Positions 8,833 to 14,210 of a DNA stretch of 14,210 nt are shown in pieces. Under the pieces are notes generated by a model that was not told the origin of the DNA, did not search any database, and worked only from the letters and a program-made list of their open reading frames with translations. How positions within the stretch are numbered: the stretch's first letter is position 1; each line of letters opens with the position of its first letter. The stretch spans positions 1 through 14,210 of the forward strand of contig CANCCJ010000064.1 in assembly GCA_947374535.1 (NCBI GenBank), given 5' to 3'. A program made the translations under genes and the position numbers. Origin of the DNA: Comamonadaceae bacterium. GTDB lineage: Bacteria; Pseudomonadota; Gammaproteobacteria; Burkholderiales; Burkholderiaceae.

Positions 8833-9725
8833 GCCACGCCCTCGTTCCAGTGCAGTTTTTGACGCAAGGTGTCGTAATAGCTCCAGCCACGCGGATGCAA
8901 AAAGGTCGCGTGGTAGGTAGAGCGCTTCACCGTGATGCGGTCGCCCAGCAAAAGAGAGGCGAGCGACTGCATGTCAAAGTTAGCGCTGGCGTCGCGCCCT
9001 GCCACCAAGTCAATGGTGATTTCGCCGGTGTCGGCCAGCACGATAGGACGGTTCGACAGGGTGTGAGGCGCAATCGGGGCCAAAACCCAAGCGGGCAAGG
9101 ATGGGTGCAGCAAAGGCCCACCCACCGACAGCGAGTAAGCCGTGGAGCCGGTGGGGGTTGCAATGATCAAGCCATCGGCCCGTTGGTTTGCTACAAAGCG
9201 TCCATCGACGGCTACACGCACTTCGAGCATGCCAGATGTAGCACCGCGGTTGACCACCACATCGTTCAAGGCTAGGGCGTTGAAGACGCAATGCCCATCG
9301 CGCCAAACCTTGGCGCGCATCAGTGCTCGTCGGTCCTCTTCGTAGGCACCGCCGAGCATCGCTTCCAGCGCACGCTCAACTTCGCTGAGTGCAATGTCGG
9401 TAATAAAGCCTAAGCGCCCTTGGTTGATGCCAATCAGCGGCACGTTGTGTGGTGCCAGTTGACGGGCATAGCCCAACATCGTGCCATCGCCGCCGACCAC
9501 AATGGCGAGGTCGCAGGATTTGCCGATTTCTTCGATGTTCATCACGGGGTAACCCGTCAAGCCCGAGTTGGCAGCGGTGTCGTGCTCCAAGATGACCTCA
9601 CAGCCTTGCGTGTGCAAAAACTGTGCAATGCTCTCCAGTGTTTGACGTGAAGAGGGCTTAGCGCCTGAACCGGAGTTCAGGTGGTATTTTCCAAGCAAGG
9701 CTATGTGACGAAACTTCGATTTCAT
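8829..9725 (-). CDS. nadK: NAD kinase
   Basis: Phosphorylates NAD to NADP with ATP (or polyphosphate), setting the cellular NADPH supply for biosynthesis and oxidative defence. The product is 298 aa, near the usual 290-300. Conserved elements are the substrate-binding [10 protein letters not shown] (about 77-85), [12 protein letters not shown] (about 99-110), [14 protein letters not shown] (about 153-166) and the [11 protein letters not shown] motif (about 190-200). The C-terminal [20 protein letters not shown] is typical of betaproteobacterial NadK. I use the ATG at 9723-9725 ([15 protein letters not shown]) rather than a TTG two codons upstream. It is divergent from hrcA with a 39-bp gap and overlaps recN downstream, an arrangement shared with related betaproteobacteria as far as I recall. 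Confidence 0.97.
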   Translation of the reverse strand: MKSKFRHIALLGKYHLNSGSGAKPSSRQTLESIAQFLHTQGCEVILEHDTAANSGLTGYPVMNIEEIGKSCDLAIVVGGDGTMLGYARQLAPHNVPLIGINQGRLGFITDIALSEVERALEAMLGGAYEEDRRALMRAKVWRDGHCVFNALALNDVVVNRGATSGMLEVRVAVDGRFVANQRADGLIIATPTGSTAYSLSVGGPLLHPSLPAWVLAPIAPHTLSNRPIVLADTGEITIDLVAGRDASANFDMQSLASLLLGDRITVKRSTYHATFLHPRGWSYYDTLRQKLHWNEGVA

Positions 9726-9764
9726 AGGCAAATTACATCACTAAAATTCGGCAACGAAATCACC
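9726..9764. promoter_or_regulatory. Compact divergent promoter region between nadK and hrcA
   Basis: This 39-bp gap must serve two divergent starts. On the plus strand TAAAAT (9742-9747) is a possible -10 for hrcA, about 18 bp before its ATG. On the minus strand TGTAAT (plus 9732-9737) is a possible -10 for nadK. Neither has a convincing -35 box, and any -35 would lie in or next to the opposite gene. No CIRCE element (TTAGCACTC-N9-GAGTGCTAA) is seen, so self-repression by HrcA is not supported here. Confidence 0.3.
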
Positions 9765-10766
9765 ATGCTAGACGATCGCGCTAAGTTGTTGCTCAAAGCG
9801 CTGGTAGAGCGCTATATCGCCGACGGGCAGCCCGTCGGCTCGCGCACGCTTTCTCGTGCCACGGGCATTGAGCTGTCGCCTGCGACCATTCGCAATGTGA
9901 TGTCTGACCTTGAGGGCTTGGGGTTGATTGCTAGCCCTCATACCTCGGCTGGGCGCATTCCCACCGCACGCGGCTACCGCTTGTTTGTGGACACCATGCT
10001 CACCGCTGAGCGCAGCCAAATGCAAACGCCAAGCTTGGCACCCGATCAGCCACAAAAGGTCATTGCCAACGCCGCCCATTTGCTGTCGAACTTGTCGCAT
10101 TTTGTGGGCGTGGTCATTGCGCCGCGTCGCAGCTCGGTGTTTCGCCATATCGAGTTTTTACGCTTGTCCGATCGACGCCTGTTGGTGATCATCGTGTCGC
10201 CCGAGGGCGATGTGCAAAACCGAGTGCTCTTTACCGAGATCGACTACACCGCCTCGCAGTTGGTGGAGGCATCTAACTATTTGAACCACCATTTCGCAGG
10301 CATGGCGATTGAGCAGGTGCGCGAAAAGTTACTGGCTGAGGTGGAGTCTTTGCGCGGTGAAATTGCCACTTTGATGCAAGCGGCTGTTCAGGTGAGCACC
10401 GAGGCGTTGACCCAAGCGCAAGACGATGTGGTCATCAGCGGCGAGCGCAATTTGCTGTCGGTGAGTGATTTCTCCAGCGACATGGGCAACCTGCGTCGCG
10501 CCTTCGATTTGTTTGAGCAAAAGGCGCAGTTGGTGCGTTTGCTAGATATTTCTGCGCAGGCGGAAGGGGTGCGCATTTACATTGGCGGTGAGAGCCATGT
10601 CGTTCCGCTAGACGATCTATCTGTGGTTAGCGCGCCTTACGAAGTGGACGGCCAAGTGGTGGGCACGTTGGGTGTGATTGGCCCCACACGCATGGCCTAT
10701 GACCGCATGATTCAGATTGTGGACATCACGTCTAAGTTGGTCGGTAATGCACTGAGCCACAAATAA
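9765..10766 (+). CDS. hrcA: Heat-inducible transcription repressor HrcA
   Basis: Represses chaperone operons such as groESL and, in some species, dnaK by binding CIRCE operators; its activity depends on GroEL. The product is 333 aa, the usual size. The N-terminal winged helix (about 1-75) shows [39 protein letters not shown] and the wing [16 protein letters not shown]. The rest holds the inserted dimerising and GAF-like domains, with [33 protein letters not shown] and the C-terminal IYIGGES...[17 protein letters not shown]. The start is the ATG at 9765 ([17 protein letters not shown]); the frame extends 28 codons upstream into nadK without homology. It is divergent from nadK and convergent with the EamA gene, whose stop lies 5 bp away. 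Confidence 0.97.
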   Translation: MLDDRAKLLLKALVERYIADGQPVGSRTLSRATGIELSPATIRNVMSDLEGLGLIASPHTSAGRIPTARGYRLFVDTMLTAERSQMQTPSLAPDQPQKVIANAAHLLSNLSHFVGVVIAPRRSSVFRHIEFLRLSDRRLLVIIVSPEGDVQNRVLFTEIDYTASQLVEASNYLNHHFAGMAIEQVREKLLAEVESLRGEIATLMQAAVQVSTEALTQAQDDVVISGERNLLSVSDFSSDMGNLRRAFDLFEQKAQLVRLLDISAQAEGVRIYIGGESHVVPLDDLSVVSAPYEVDGQVVGTLGVIGPTRMAYDRMIQIVDITSKLVGNALSHK

Positions 10767-10771
10767 GCGTT

Positions 10772-11713
10772 TTAAGTTTTTGGCAGGCGTACACCAAACA
10801 AAATTCCGCAAGTCACCAGCGCCAGACCTGCCAGTAAGTTGACGCTCATGGGTTCATTCAAAAACACCACAGCGCCCAAAGCCGATAAGCCGGGCACGAG
10901 CGCTGTGATCATGGTGGAGCGCACGGGCCCAAAGTGGCGAATCATCATGTTGAAGGTGATGCCCGAAATCACTACCGAACCCACGCCTTGATAAATGGCT
11001 TGAAACAGCATTTCTGCCACAGGCGCCGAGCCAAGGTGGCTGGGAACCCAGCCCGCGAACGCAGACAAGCTGTAGATGGGCACGAAGACGACACAAGAAA
11101 ACGCGGTGATCGCGATGGTGGCTCGCACGGGTGCCAGTGAATGGCTGCGTACTAACACGCTGTAGCAAGCCCAGCAAAACGCTGCGCACATGAACATCAA
11201 ATCGCCTTTCCAGACATCGCCGCCATCCAAGGCTTTGAGCAAGCTGGCGCCGCCCACCAGCACGTCGCCCATCACAATGCAGGCAAGGCCTATGGCGCGG
11301 GCTCGGTTGATGTGCTCGTGCAGCACCACGATGGCTAACAGCGAAGTCCAAAGTGGCAAGCTGCCGGGCATCAGCACAGATGCGTGTGCCGCAGGTGCAA
11401 AGAAAAAACCAGAATAAGCCAGCATGGCGTAAAGCATGCTGCCGAACAACCCCGCTAAAGCGGTGATACCCAAGGGCAGAGGGGACAAGCCCAGGAACGA
11501 GCCGACACGTTCACCTGATTGGCGTTGCTTGCGCATCAACCAGAAACCCCACGGCAGCAGCACGCAGCCTGCGCCGATGATGCGTAAAAAACCAATGTCG
11601 AGTGGGAGCAGGTTGTGTGCAGCAGAAGCACGCGCCACCACGATGAAGGATGACCAAATGATCACCGTGACAACCGCAGCGGTGAGCCCGAGGGCTCGAG
11701 GAGAGAGTTTCAT
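10772..11713 (-). CDS. EamA/DMT-superfamily transporter
   Basis: A 313-aa inner-membrane protein with about ten hydrophobic segments arranged as two EamA repeats (roughly residues 8-150 and 165-305), typical of drug/metabolite transporters such as RhaT, YdcZ or RarD relatives. Recognisable pieces are LTAAVVTVIIWSSFIVVARA at the start, APAAHASVLMPGSLPLWTSL and ARAIGLACIVMGDVLVGG in the first half, and STMITALVPGLSALGAVVFL plus EPMSVNLLAGLALVTCGILF in the second. The substrate cannot be named; family members export amino acids, metabolites or drugs. The start ATG at 11711-11713 directly abuts a 9-bp hairpin and has no normally spaced Shine-Dalgarno. It is the last gene of a minus-strand set after the kelch and barrel genes and ends 5 bp from hrcA. 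Confidence 0.9.
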   Translation of the reverse strand: MKLSPRALGLTAAVVTVIIWSSFIVVARASAAHNLLPLDIGFLRIIGAGCVLLPWGFWLMRKQRQSGERVGSFLGLSPLPLGITALAGLFGSMLYAMLAYSGFFFAPAAHASVLMPGSLPLWTSLLAIVVLHEHINRARAIGLACIVMGDVLVGGASLLKALDGGDVWKGDLMFMCAAFCWACYSVLVRSHSLAPVRATIAITAFSCVVFVPIYSLSAFAGWVPSHLGSAPVAEMLFQAIYQGVGSVVISGITFNMMIRHFGPVRSTMITALVPGLSALGAVVFLNEPMSVNLLAGLALVTCGILFGVRLPKT

Positions 11714-11736
11714 GCGAGGGATGATAAATCCCTCGC
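11714..11736. repeat. Perfect 9-bp inverted repeat abutting the EamA start codon
   Basis: GCGAGGGAT (11714-11722) and ATCCCTCGC (11728-11736) form a perfect stem with the 5-nt loop GATAA. The end of the stem touches the EamA ATG. On the minus strand the GAGGGA in the 5' arm is the only Shine-Dalgarno-like sequence, 15 nt from the AUG and paired in the stem. No T-run follows on the minus strand; on the plus strand GGTTTT follows. It could be a weak terminator for the barrel gene upstream or a translation-limiting structure for the transporter. Confidence 0.6.
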
Positions 11737-11756
11737 GGTTTTAAACCCGATGCGTT

Positions 11757-12335
11757 TTAGAAATTGAAGCCAACCAAAACTGCGGCAGAGGTTTGTTTGA
11801 ATTTGACGCCAGCTAATCCAGCAGGGTTGTCATCGGCTTTGCGTTGTGTCCATTCAGCTTGAATGAAGTTCTGGCCATAGATGTAGTGCTTGATACCGAT
11901 GCCGTAACTGGTGCCGCTTAAGTTGCGTGCGGCGTTTGCGCCAGCCTCGTAGCGACTGGCGTAGCTACCTAATTTGACGTAAAGCAATGAGTCGCTTAAA
12001 AGCAGAATGCCTGGCTCGATAGAAACCTCCGTGATCCCATTAGTAGCCAAGGTTTCAGCGTCCGCAATTTTTGAATTTTTCAAATCAAATGTGCCTGAAA
12101 CACCCAGTTTGGCAGGGTAGGCCAATGCGAAGGTGTAGTTCAATTTGGCGACGCCAACGGTTGTGTTGGCGCTTGTGGTCGTTGCTGCTGACGTATCAGT
12201 TTTCTCGGTTTTATTTTGGGCAGCACCCAAGCTAAGGTTAAAACCTTCAAAGTAGCTGTAATTGGGCTTTGCCGGTTGAGCAATGCTGCCTTGAGATGCA
12301 ATCACCAAAGCTGCCAGTGTGAAAATTTTTTTCAT
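11757..12335 (-). CDS. Small outer-membrane beta-barrel protein, function unknown
   Basis: A 192-aa protein with signal peptide MKKIFTLAALVIASQGSIA, cleaved near residue 19. The mature part has alternating polar and hydrophobic stretches such as VGVAKLNYTFALAY, SLLYVKLGSYASRY, TSYGIGIKHYIYG and FIQAEWTQRKAD. It ends in the aromatic C-terminus SAAVLVGFNF, the signal for BAM-mediated insertion. The length and pattern suggest an eight-stranded barrel of the OmpA/opacity-like group. A Thr/Ser/Ala-rich loop (about 45-58) follows the first strand. The start ATG at 12333-12335 has an AGGA Shine-Dalgarno about 9 nt upstream (ACAGGAAATGATTTATG). It lies 60 bp downstream of the kelch lipoprotein on the same strand and may be cotranscribed. 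I cannot name a function; a surface or structural role is plausible. Confidence 0.78.
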   Translation of the reverse strand: MKKIFTLAALVIASQGSIAQPAKPNYSYFEGFNLSLGAAQNKTEKTDTSAATTTSANTTVGVAKLNYTFALAYPAKLGVSGTFDLKNSKIADAETLATNGITEVSIEPGILLLSDSLLYVKLGSYASRYEAGANAARNLSGTSYGIGIKHYIYGQNFIQAEWTQRKADDNPAGLAGVKFKQTSAAVLVGFNF

Positions 12336-12395
12336 AAATCATTTCCTGTCTAAAAATTGTTGGTTGAAATATCGATTTGTTTTCTTGAAATTCGA

Positions 12396-13871
12396 TCAAG
12401 GACGCCATAGTTCCGTGGTTTTTAAGATCGTGCCAGAGGTTTGAAAGTAGCTGCCCACGATCAACACATTGCCGTTGTTCATCAACAGTGTGCTGGTGTG
12501 CATGGCCCGTGCCGAGTTGAGTACTTTTGGATTGATCGACCAAGAATTGAGAGCGGGGTCATAAATTTCGATACTGGTCAAAGATTGCTTGCCATCGTAG
12601 CCGCCCACAACTAGAACACGGCCATCCAAAAGTTTGGTGCTGGTATGCAGTGATCGCGCTGTTGACATGGGGGCTGCCGTAGACCAAGTGTTTGCATCTA
12701 GGTCGTAAATTTCTGCTGAAATCGGTGCGACACCGCCACCCACAACGAGTACTTTGCTTTGCCCTGCATCCATAACAGTCGCAGTATGGTTGTAGCGCAA
12801 ATTGCCTGTTGATGAGGCACTGGTCCATGTTGAAGATGCAGGTGCTGATCTGTTGTAGGTCAATATTTTTGCTGCAGCAGAGTTGTCGCCACTGTTGCCG
12901 ACAAATAAAACTTGATTGTTTTTTAGCATCGTTGCAGTGTGTCCTTGACGGGCTTCTTGCAGGGATGGCCCGGCCGTGAATAGTCCAGTTGAGGGCGTGT
13001 AAATCTCAGTCACCTTAGGATCTGCCGTGAGTAATGGTCCCGCAACACCGCCAGCAATTAAGACATTCCCGTCGGGTAAAAGAGTTGCGGTATGGAAGCG
13101 GTGACTCAGTGCCATCGGGCCTAAGCTTGTAGTCCATGTATTGGCTGATGGGTCGTATATTTCGGCTGTTGCAAGTGCGACCTTGCCGTCAAAGCCTCCA
13201 GTCACGAGTACTTTGTTGTCTTGTAAAAGTGTCATGGTGTGGCCGCGCCGAGCAGTTTTCATGTCGGTAGCAGCACTCCATTTTTCTGTCGAAGGGTCAA
13301 AAACTTCGGTCGATTTCAAGACTGTTGTGCCGTCGGTGCCTCCAGATACCAAGACGCGACCGTCAGGTAGCCTTACGCTGGCGTGGTCGCTACGGCCTGT
13401 GGTCAAGGTGTTTTGGGTTTGATCTAACGTCACTGGCGCAACCGTGACTGGCGTGATTGAGACTGTCAGAGTTGGCGCTGATTTGCTGATAAGACTCGTG
13501 GTGACCTTGGTTGGGTCTTGATAAGTGACCGTCAATGTATAAGAAGTTGTGCTCGTTGGGTTGTCTTGAACCAAGGTTCCTGATCCGCTGATGCTTAGTT
13601 CTCCACTCGCACCAGACACATTTACCCAAGTTATTTTTCCTATGCCCGTGCTGTACGTGGGTTTCAGAAAAATGGCTTTACCTGCATAAAAGGGCGCTAG
13701 ATCGACCGATGCATTTTCTAATGTGGTCGTGGGTTCTGCTGCGGCTGTTGGCGTACCGCCCCCGCCACCACCGCCGCACGCCATGAGCAAGCAAAGGCTG
13801 CCAGCCATCAGCAAATGGCGAGGCCAGCGAATGATGTGACTCTTGATTGAGCTAAAGATCTCGAAGGTCAT
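12396..13871 (-). CDS. Kelch-repeat lipoprotein with an N-terminal Ig-like domain
   Basis: A 491-aa predicted lipoprotein. From the ATG at 13869-13871 it has a leader ending in lipobox LMAC (Cys32), then seven Gly and a low-complexity linker. Next come an Ig-like beta domain (about 50-145) and seven kelch units (about 155-491). Each unit has the form [LM]..GrVLV.GG...STEIYDP....W..A..M...R..HT; clear examples are LPDGRVLVSGGTDG, DNKVLVTGGFDG and LDGRVLVVGGYDG. Unit four is divergent (NNQVLFVGNSGDN, TYNRSAPASSTW), and the last stops after TTELWRP, as in a closed propeller. It is probably on the cell surface or in the outer membrane and binds protein or glycan; no enzyme motif is seen. The frame is open upstream to 13970 with another ATG at 13961, so the start is uncertain. 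The base composition looks more AT-rich than the core genes. Confidence 0.83.
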   Translation of the reverse strand: MTFEIFSSIKSHIIRWPRHLLMAGSLCLLMACGGGGGGGTPTAAAEPTTTLENASVDLAPFYAGKAIFLKPTYSTGIGKITWVNVSGASGELSISGSGTLVQDNPTSTTSYTLTVTYQDPTKVTTSLISKSAPTLTVSITPVTVAPVTLDQTQNTLTTGRSDHASVRLPDGRVLVSGGTDGTTVLKSTEVFDPSTEKWSAATDMKTARRGHTMTLLQDNKVLVTGGFDGKVALATAEIYDPSANTWTTSLGPMALSHRFHTATLLPDGNVLIAGGVAGPLLTADPKVTEIYTPSTGLFTAGPSLQEARQGHTATMLKNNQVLFVGNSGDNSAAAKILTYNRSAPASSTWTSASSTGNLRYNHTATVMDAGQSKVLVVGGGVAPISAEIYDLDANTWSTAAPMSTARSLHTSTKLLDGRVLVVGGYDGKQSLTSIEIYDPALNSWSINPKVLNSARAMHTSTLLMNNGNVLIVGSYFQTSGTILKTTELWRP

Positions 13872-13972
13872 GTGGATGGCGTCAAAACAGTCTGCGGTGC
13901 TGGAAATAGCGCCGTACACAGATGTTTCGGCTTCAAGGCTGAATACTTGAATGAGCCCCATTACGTACAAAC

Positions 13973-13978
13973 TACAAT
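13973..13978 (+). promoter_or_regulatory. Candidate -10 box for the tRNA pair
   Basis: TACAAT at 13973-13978 is one base from the -10 consensus and ends 13 bp before the 5' end of tRNA-Met. TTGAAT at 13947-13952 resembles a -35 box, but the spacing is 20 bp, longer than the usual 17. The location is right for a tRNA promoter, just outside the divergent kelch gene. Confidence 0.4.
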
Positions 13979-13991
13979 GAAGGCTTCGGTT

Positions 13992-14068
13992 GGGACGTTA
14001 GCTCAGTTGGTTAGAGCAGAGGACTCATAATCCTTTGGTCCACGGTTCAAGTCCGTGACGTCCTACCA
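13992..14068 (+). tRNA. tRNA-Met (anticodon CAU; could be tRNA-Ile2)
   Basis: A 77-nt cloverleaf with encoded CCA. The acceptor is GGGACGT/ACGTCCT with a G1-U72 wobble and discriminator A, and the D-arm is GCTC-AGTTGGTTA-GAGC. The anticodon stem is GAGGA/TCCTT, closed by loop CTCATAA with anticodon CAT, and the T-arm is CACGG TTCAAGT CCGTG. It lacks the initiator hallmarks (C1-A72 mismatch and three G-C pairs next to the anticodon loop), so it is an elongator-type CAU tRNA. CAU tRNAs can also be tRNA-Ile2 after lysidine modification by TilS; the sequence alone does not settle this. Confidence 0.9.
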
Positions 14069-14076
14069 AATATCTG

Positions 14077-14085
14077 TGATATACT
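14077..14085 (+). promoter_or_regulatory. Candidate extended -10 promoter for tRNA-Arg
   Basis: TGATATACT (14077-14085) fits an extended -10 (TG-N-TATACT, hexamer 14080-14085) and ends 14 bp before the 5' end of tRNA-Arg. A GTGACG at 14055-14060, inside the tRNA-Met 3' half, could serve as a poor -35 with a 19-bp spacer. Cotranscription with tRNA-Met is equally possible. Confidence 0.3.
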
Positions 14086-14099
14086 TTCGGTTTTCCAGA

Positions 14100-14176
14100 G
14101 CGGCTGTAGCTCAGCTGGATAGAGTACTTGGCTACGAACCAAGGGGTCGTGGGTTCGATTCCTGCCAGCCGCACCA
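14100..14176 (+). tRNA. tRNA-Arg (anticodon ACG)
   Basis: A 77-nt cloverleaf with encoded CCA. The acceptor is GCGGCTG/CAGCCGC (seven Watson-Crick pairs) with discriminator A, and the D-arm is GCTC-AGCTGGATA-GAGT. The anticodon stem CTTGG/CCAAG closes loop CTACGAA with anticodon ACG. The T-arm is GTGGG TTCGATT CCTGC, with two G-U pairs. After A34 is deaminated to inosine by TadA it reads CGU, CGC and CGA. It lies 31 bp downstream of tRNA-Met on the same strand. Confidence 0.97.
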
Positions 14177-14188
14177 AATTGAACAAGG

Positions 14189-14210
14189 GTTTACATCTTC
14201 GGATGTAAAC
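14189..14210 (+). terminator. UUCG-capped hairpin after the tRNA pair, truncated at the window end
   Basis: GTTTACATC (14189-14197) and GATGTAAAC (14202-14210) form a perfect 9-bp stem capped by TTCG in the very stable C(UUCG)G context. It begins 12 nt after the tRNA-Arg CCA. GG just before the stem could pair with CC beyond the edge. The T-run expected of an intrinsic terminator would lie outside the window, so the call is probable but incomplete. Confidence 0.65.

Noticed and set aside
9765..10766. Possible CIRCE operator near hrcA
   Set aside because: No sequence resembling TTAGCACTC-N9-GAGTGCTAA was found in the gap or nearby.
12396..13400. Repeated sequence blocks that might suggest a CRISPR or other DNA repeat array
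   Set aside because: The repeats are at the protein level (kelch units of about 45-50 residues) and are divergent in DNA; there is no constant repeat with unique spacers.
13765..13785. GC-rich CCGCC repeat as a possible DNA repeat or regulatory site
   Set aside because: It is the seven-glycine codon run just after the lipidated Cys of the kelch lipoprotein, a common linker in bacterial lipoproteins.
13992..14210. tRNA genes as an integration site for a mobile island
   Set aside because: No integrase, no direct repeat of a tRNA 3' end and no mobility gene is visible in the window.

Overview
The window is a stretch of bacterial chromosome that is mostly conserved housekeeping genes. Protein sequences, gene order and base composition point to a betaproteobacterium of the order Burkholderiales, most likely Comamonadaceae. 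This placement is an inference from recognised proteins (Prs, NadK, HrcA, RapZ, MutM); no 16S gene is present. There is no insertion sequence, prophage, CRISPR array or restriction system.

Layout. (1) 1-4386, minus strand: a long operon read right to left, in the order TPR lipoprotein-pathway neighbour, lolB, ispE, tRNA-Gln, prs and the start of the L25 ribosomal protein gene. Most joints are tight (4-nt overlap, 5 bp, 32 bp), but there are about 110-bp gaps on either side of prs. The gap before prs holds two tandem hairpins of nearly the same sequence. The order TPR-lolB-ispE-prs-rplY is also known from other proteobacteria. (2) 4426-6287, plus strand: mutM and mutY, the two base-excision enzymes of the 8-oxoguanine (GO) system, overlapping by 4 nt. 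(3) 6284-9725, minus strand: nadK, recN and rapZ, each overlapping the next by ATGA. RapZ and MutY converge so tightly that their stop codons share the palindrome TTAA. (4) 9765-10766, plus strand: hrcA, the heat-shock repressor, divergent from nadK with a 39-bp gap. (5) 10772-13871, minus strand: a less conserved segment with a seven-blade kelch lipoprotein, a small outer-membrane beta-barrel protein and an EamA/DMT transporter. (6) 13992-14210, plus strand: tRNA-Met(CAU), tRNA-Arg(ACG) and a UUCG hairpin cut by the window edge, probably the terminator.

Functional themes. The first operon mixes envelope biogenesis (LolB), isoprenoid precursor synthesis (IspE), nucleotide precursor supply (PRPP synthase) and translation (tRNA-Gln, L25). 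The centre is rich in genes for stress and DNA maintenance: MutM/MutY for oxidised guanine, RecN for double-strand breaks, NadK for NADPH supply, RapZ for RNA-based control and HrcA for chaperone control. The kelch/barrel pair is the only part that looks accessory and the only part whose function cannot be named. I see no clear evidence for a previously undescribed defence or mobile system. No stretch longer than 300 bases lacks a gene; the longest gap is about 120 bp (13872-13991).
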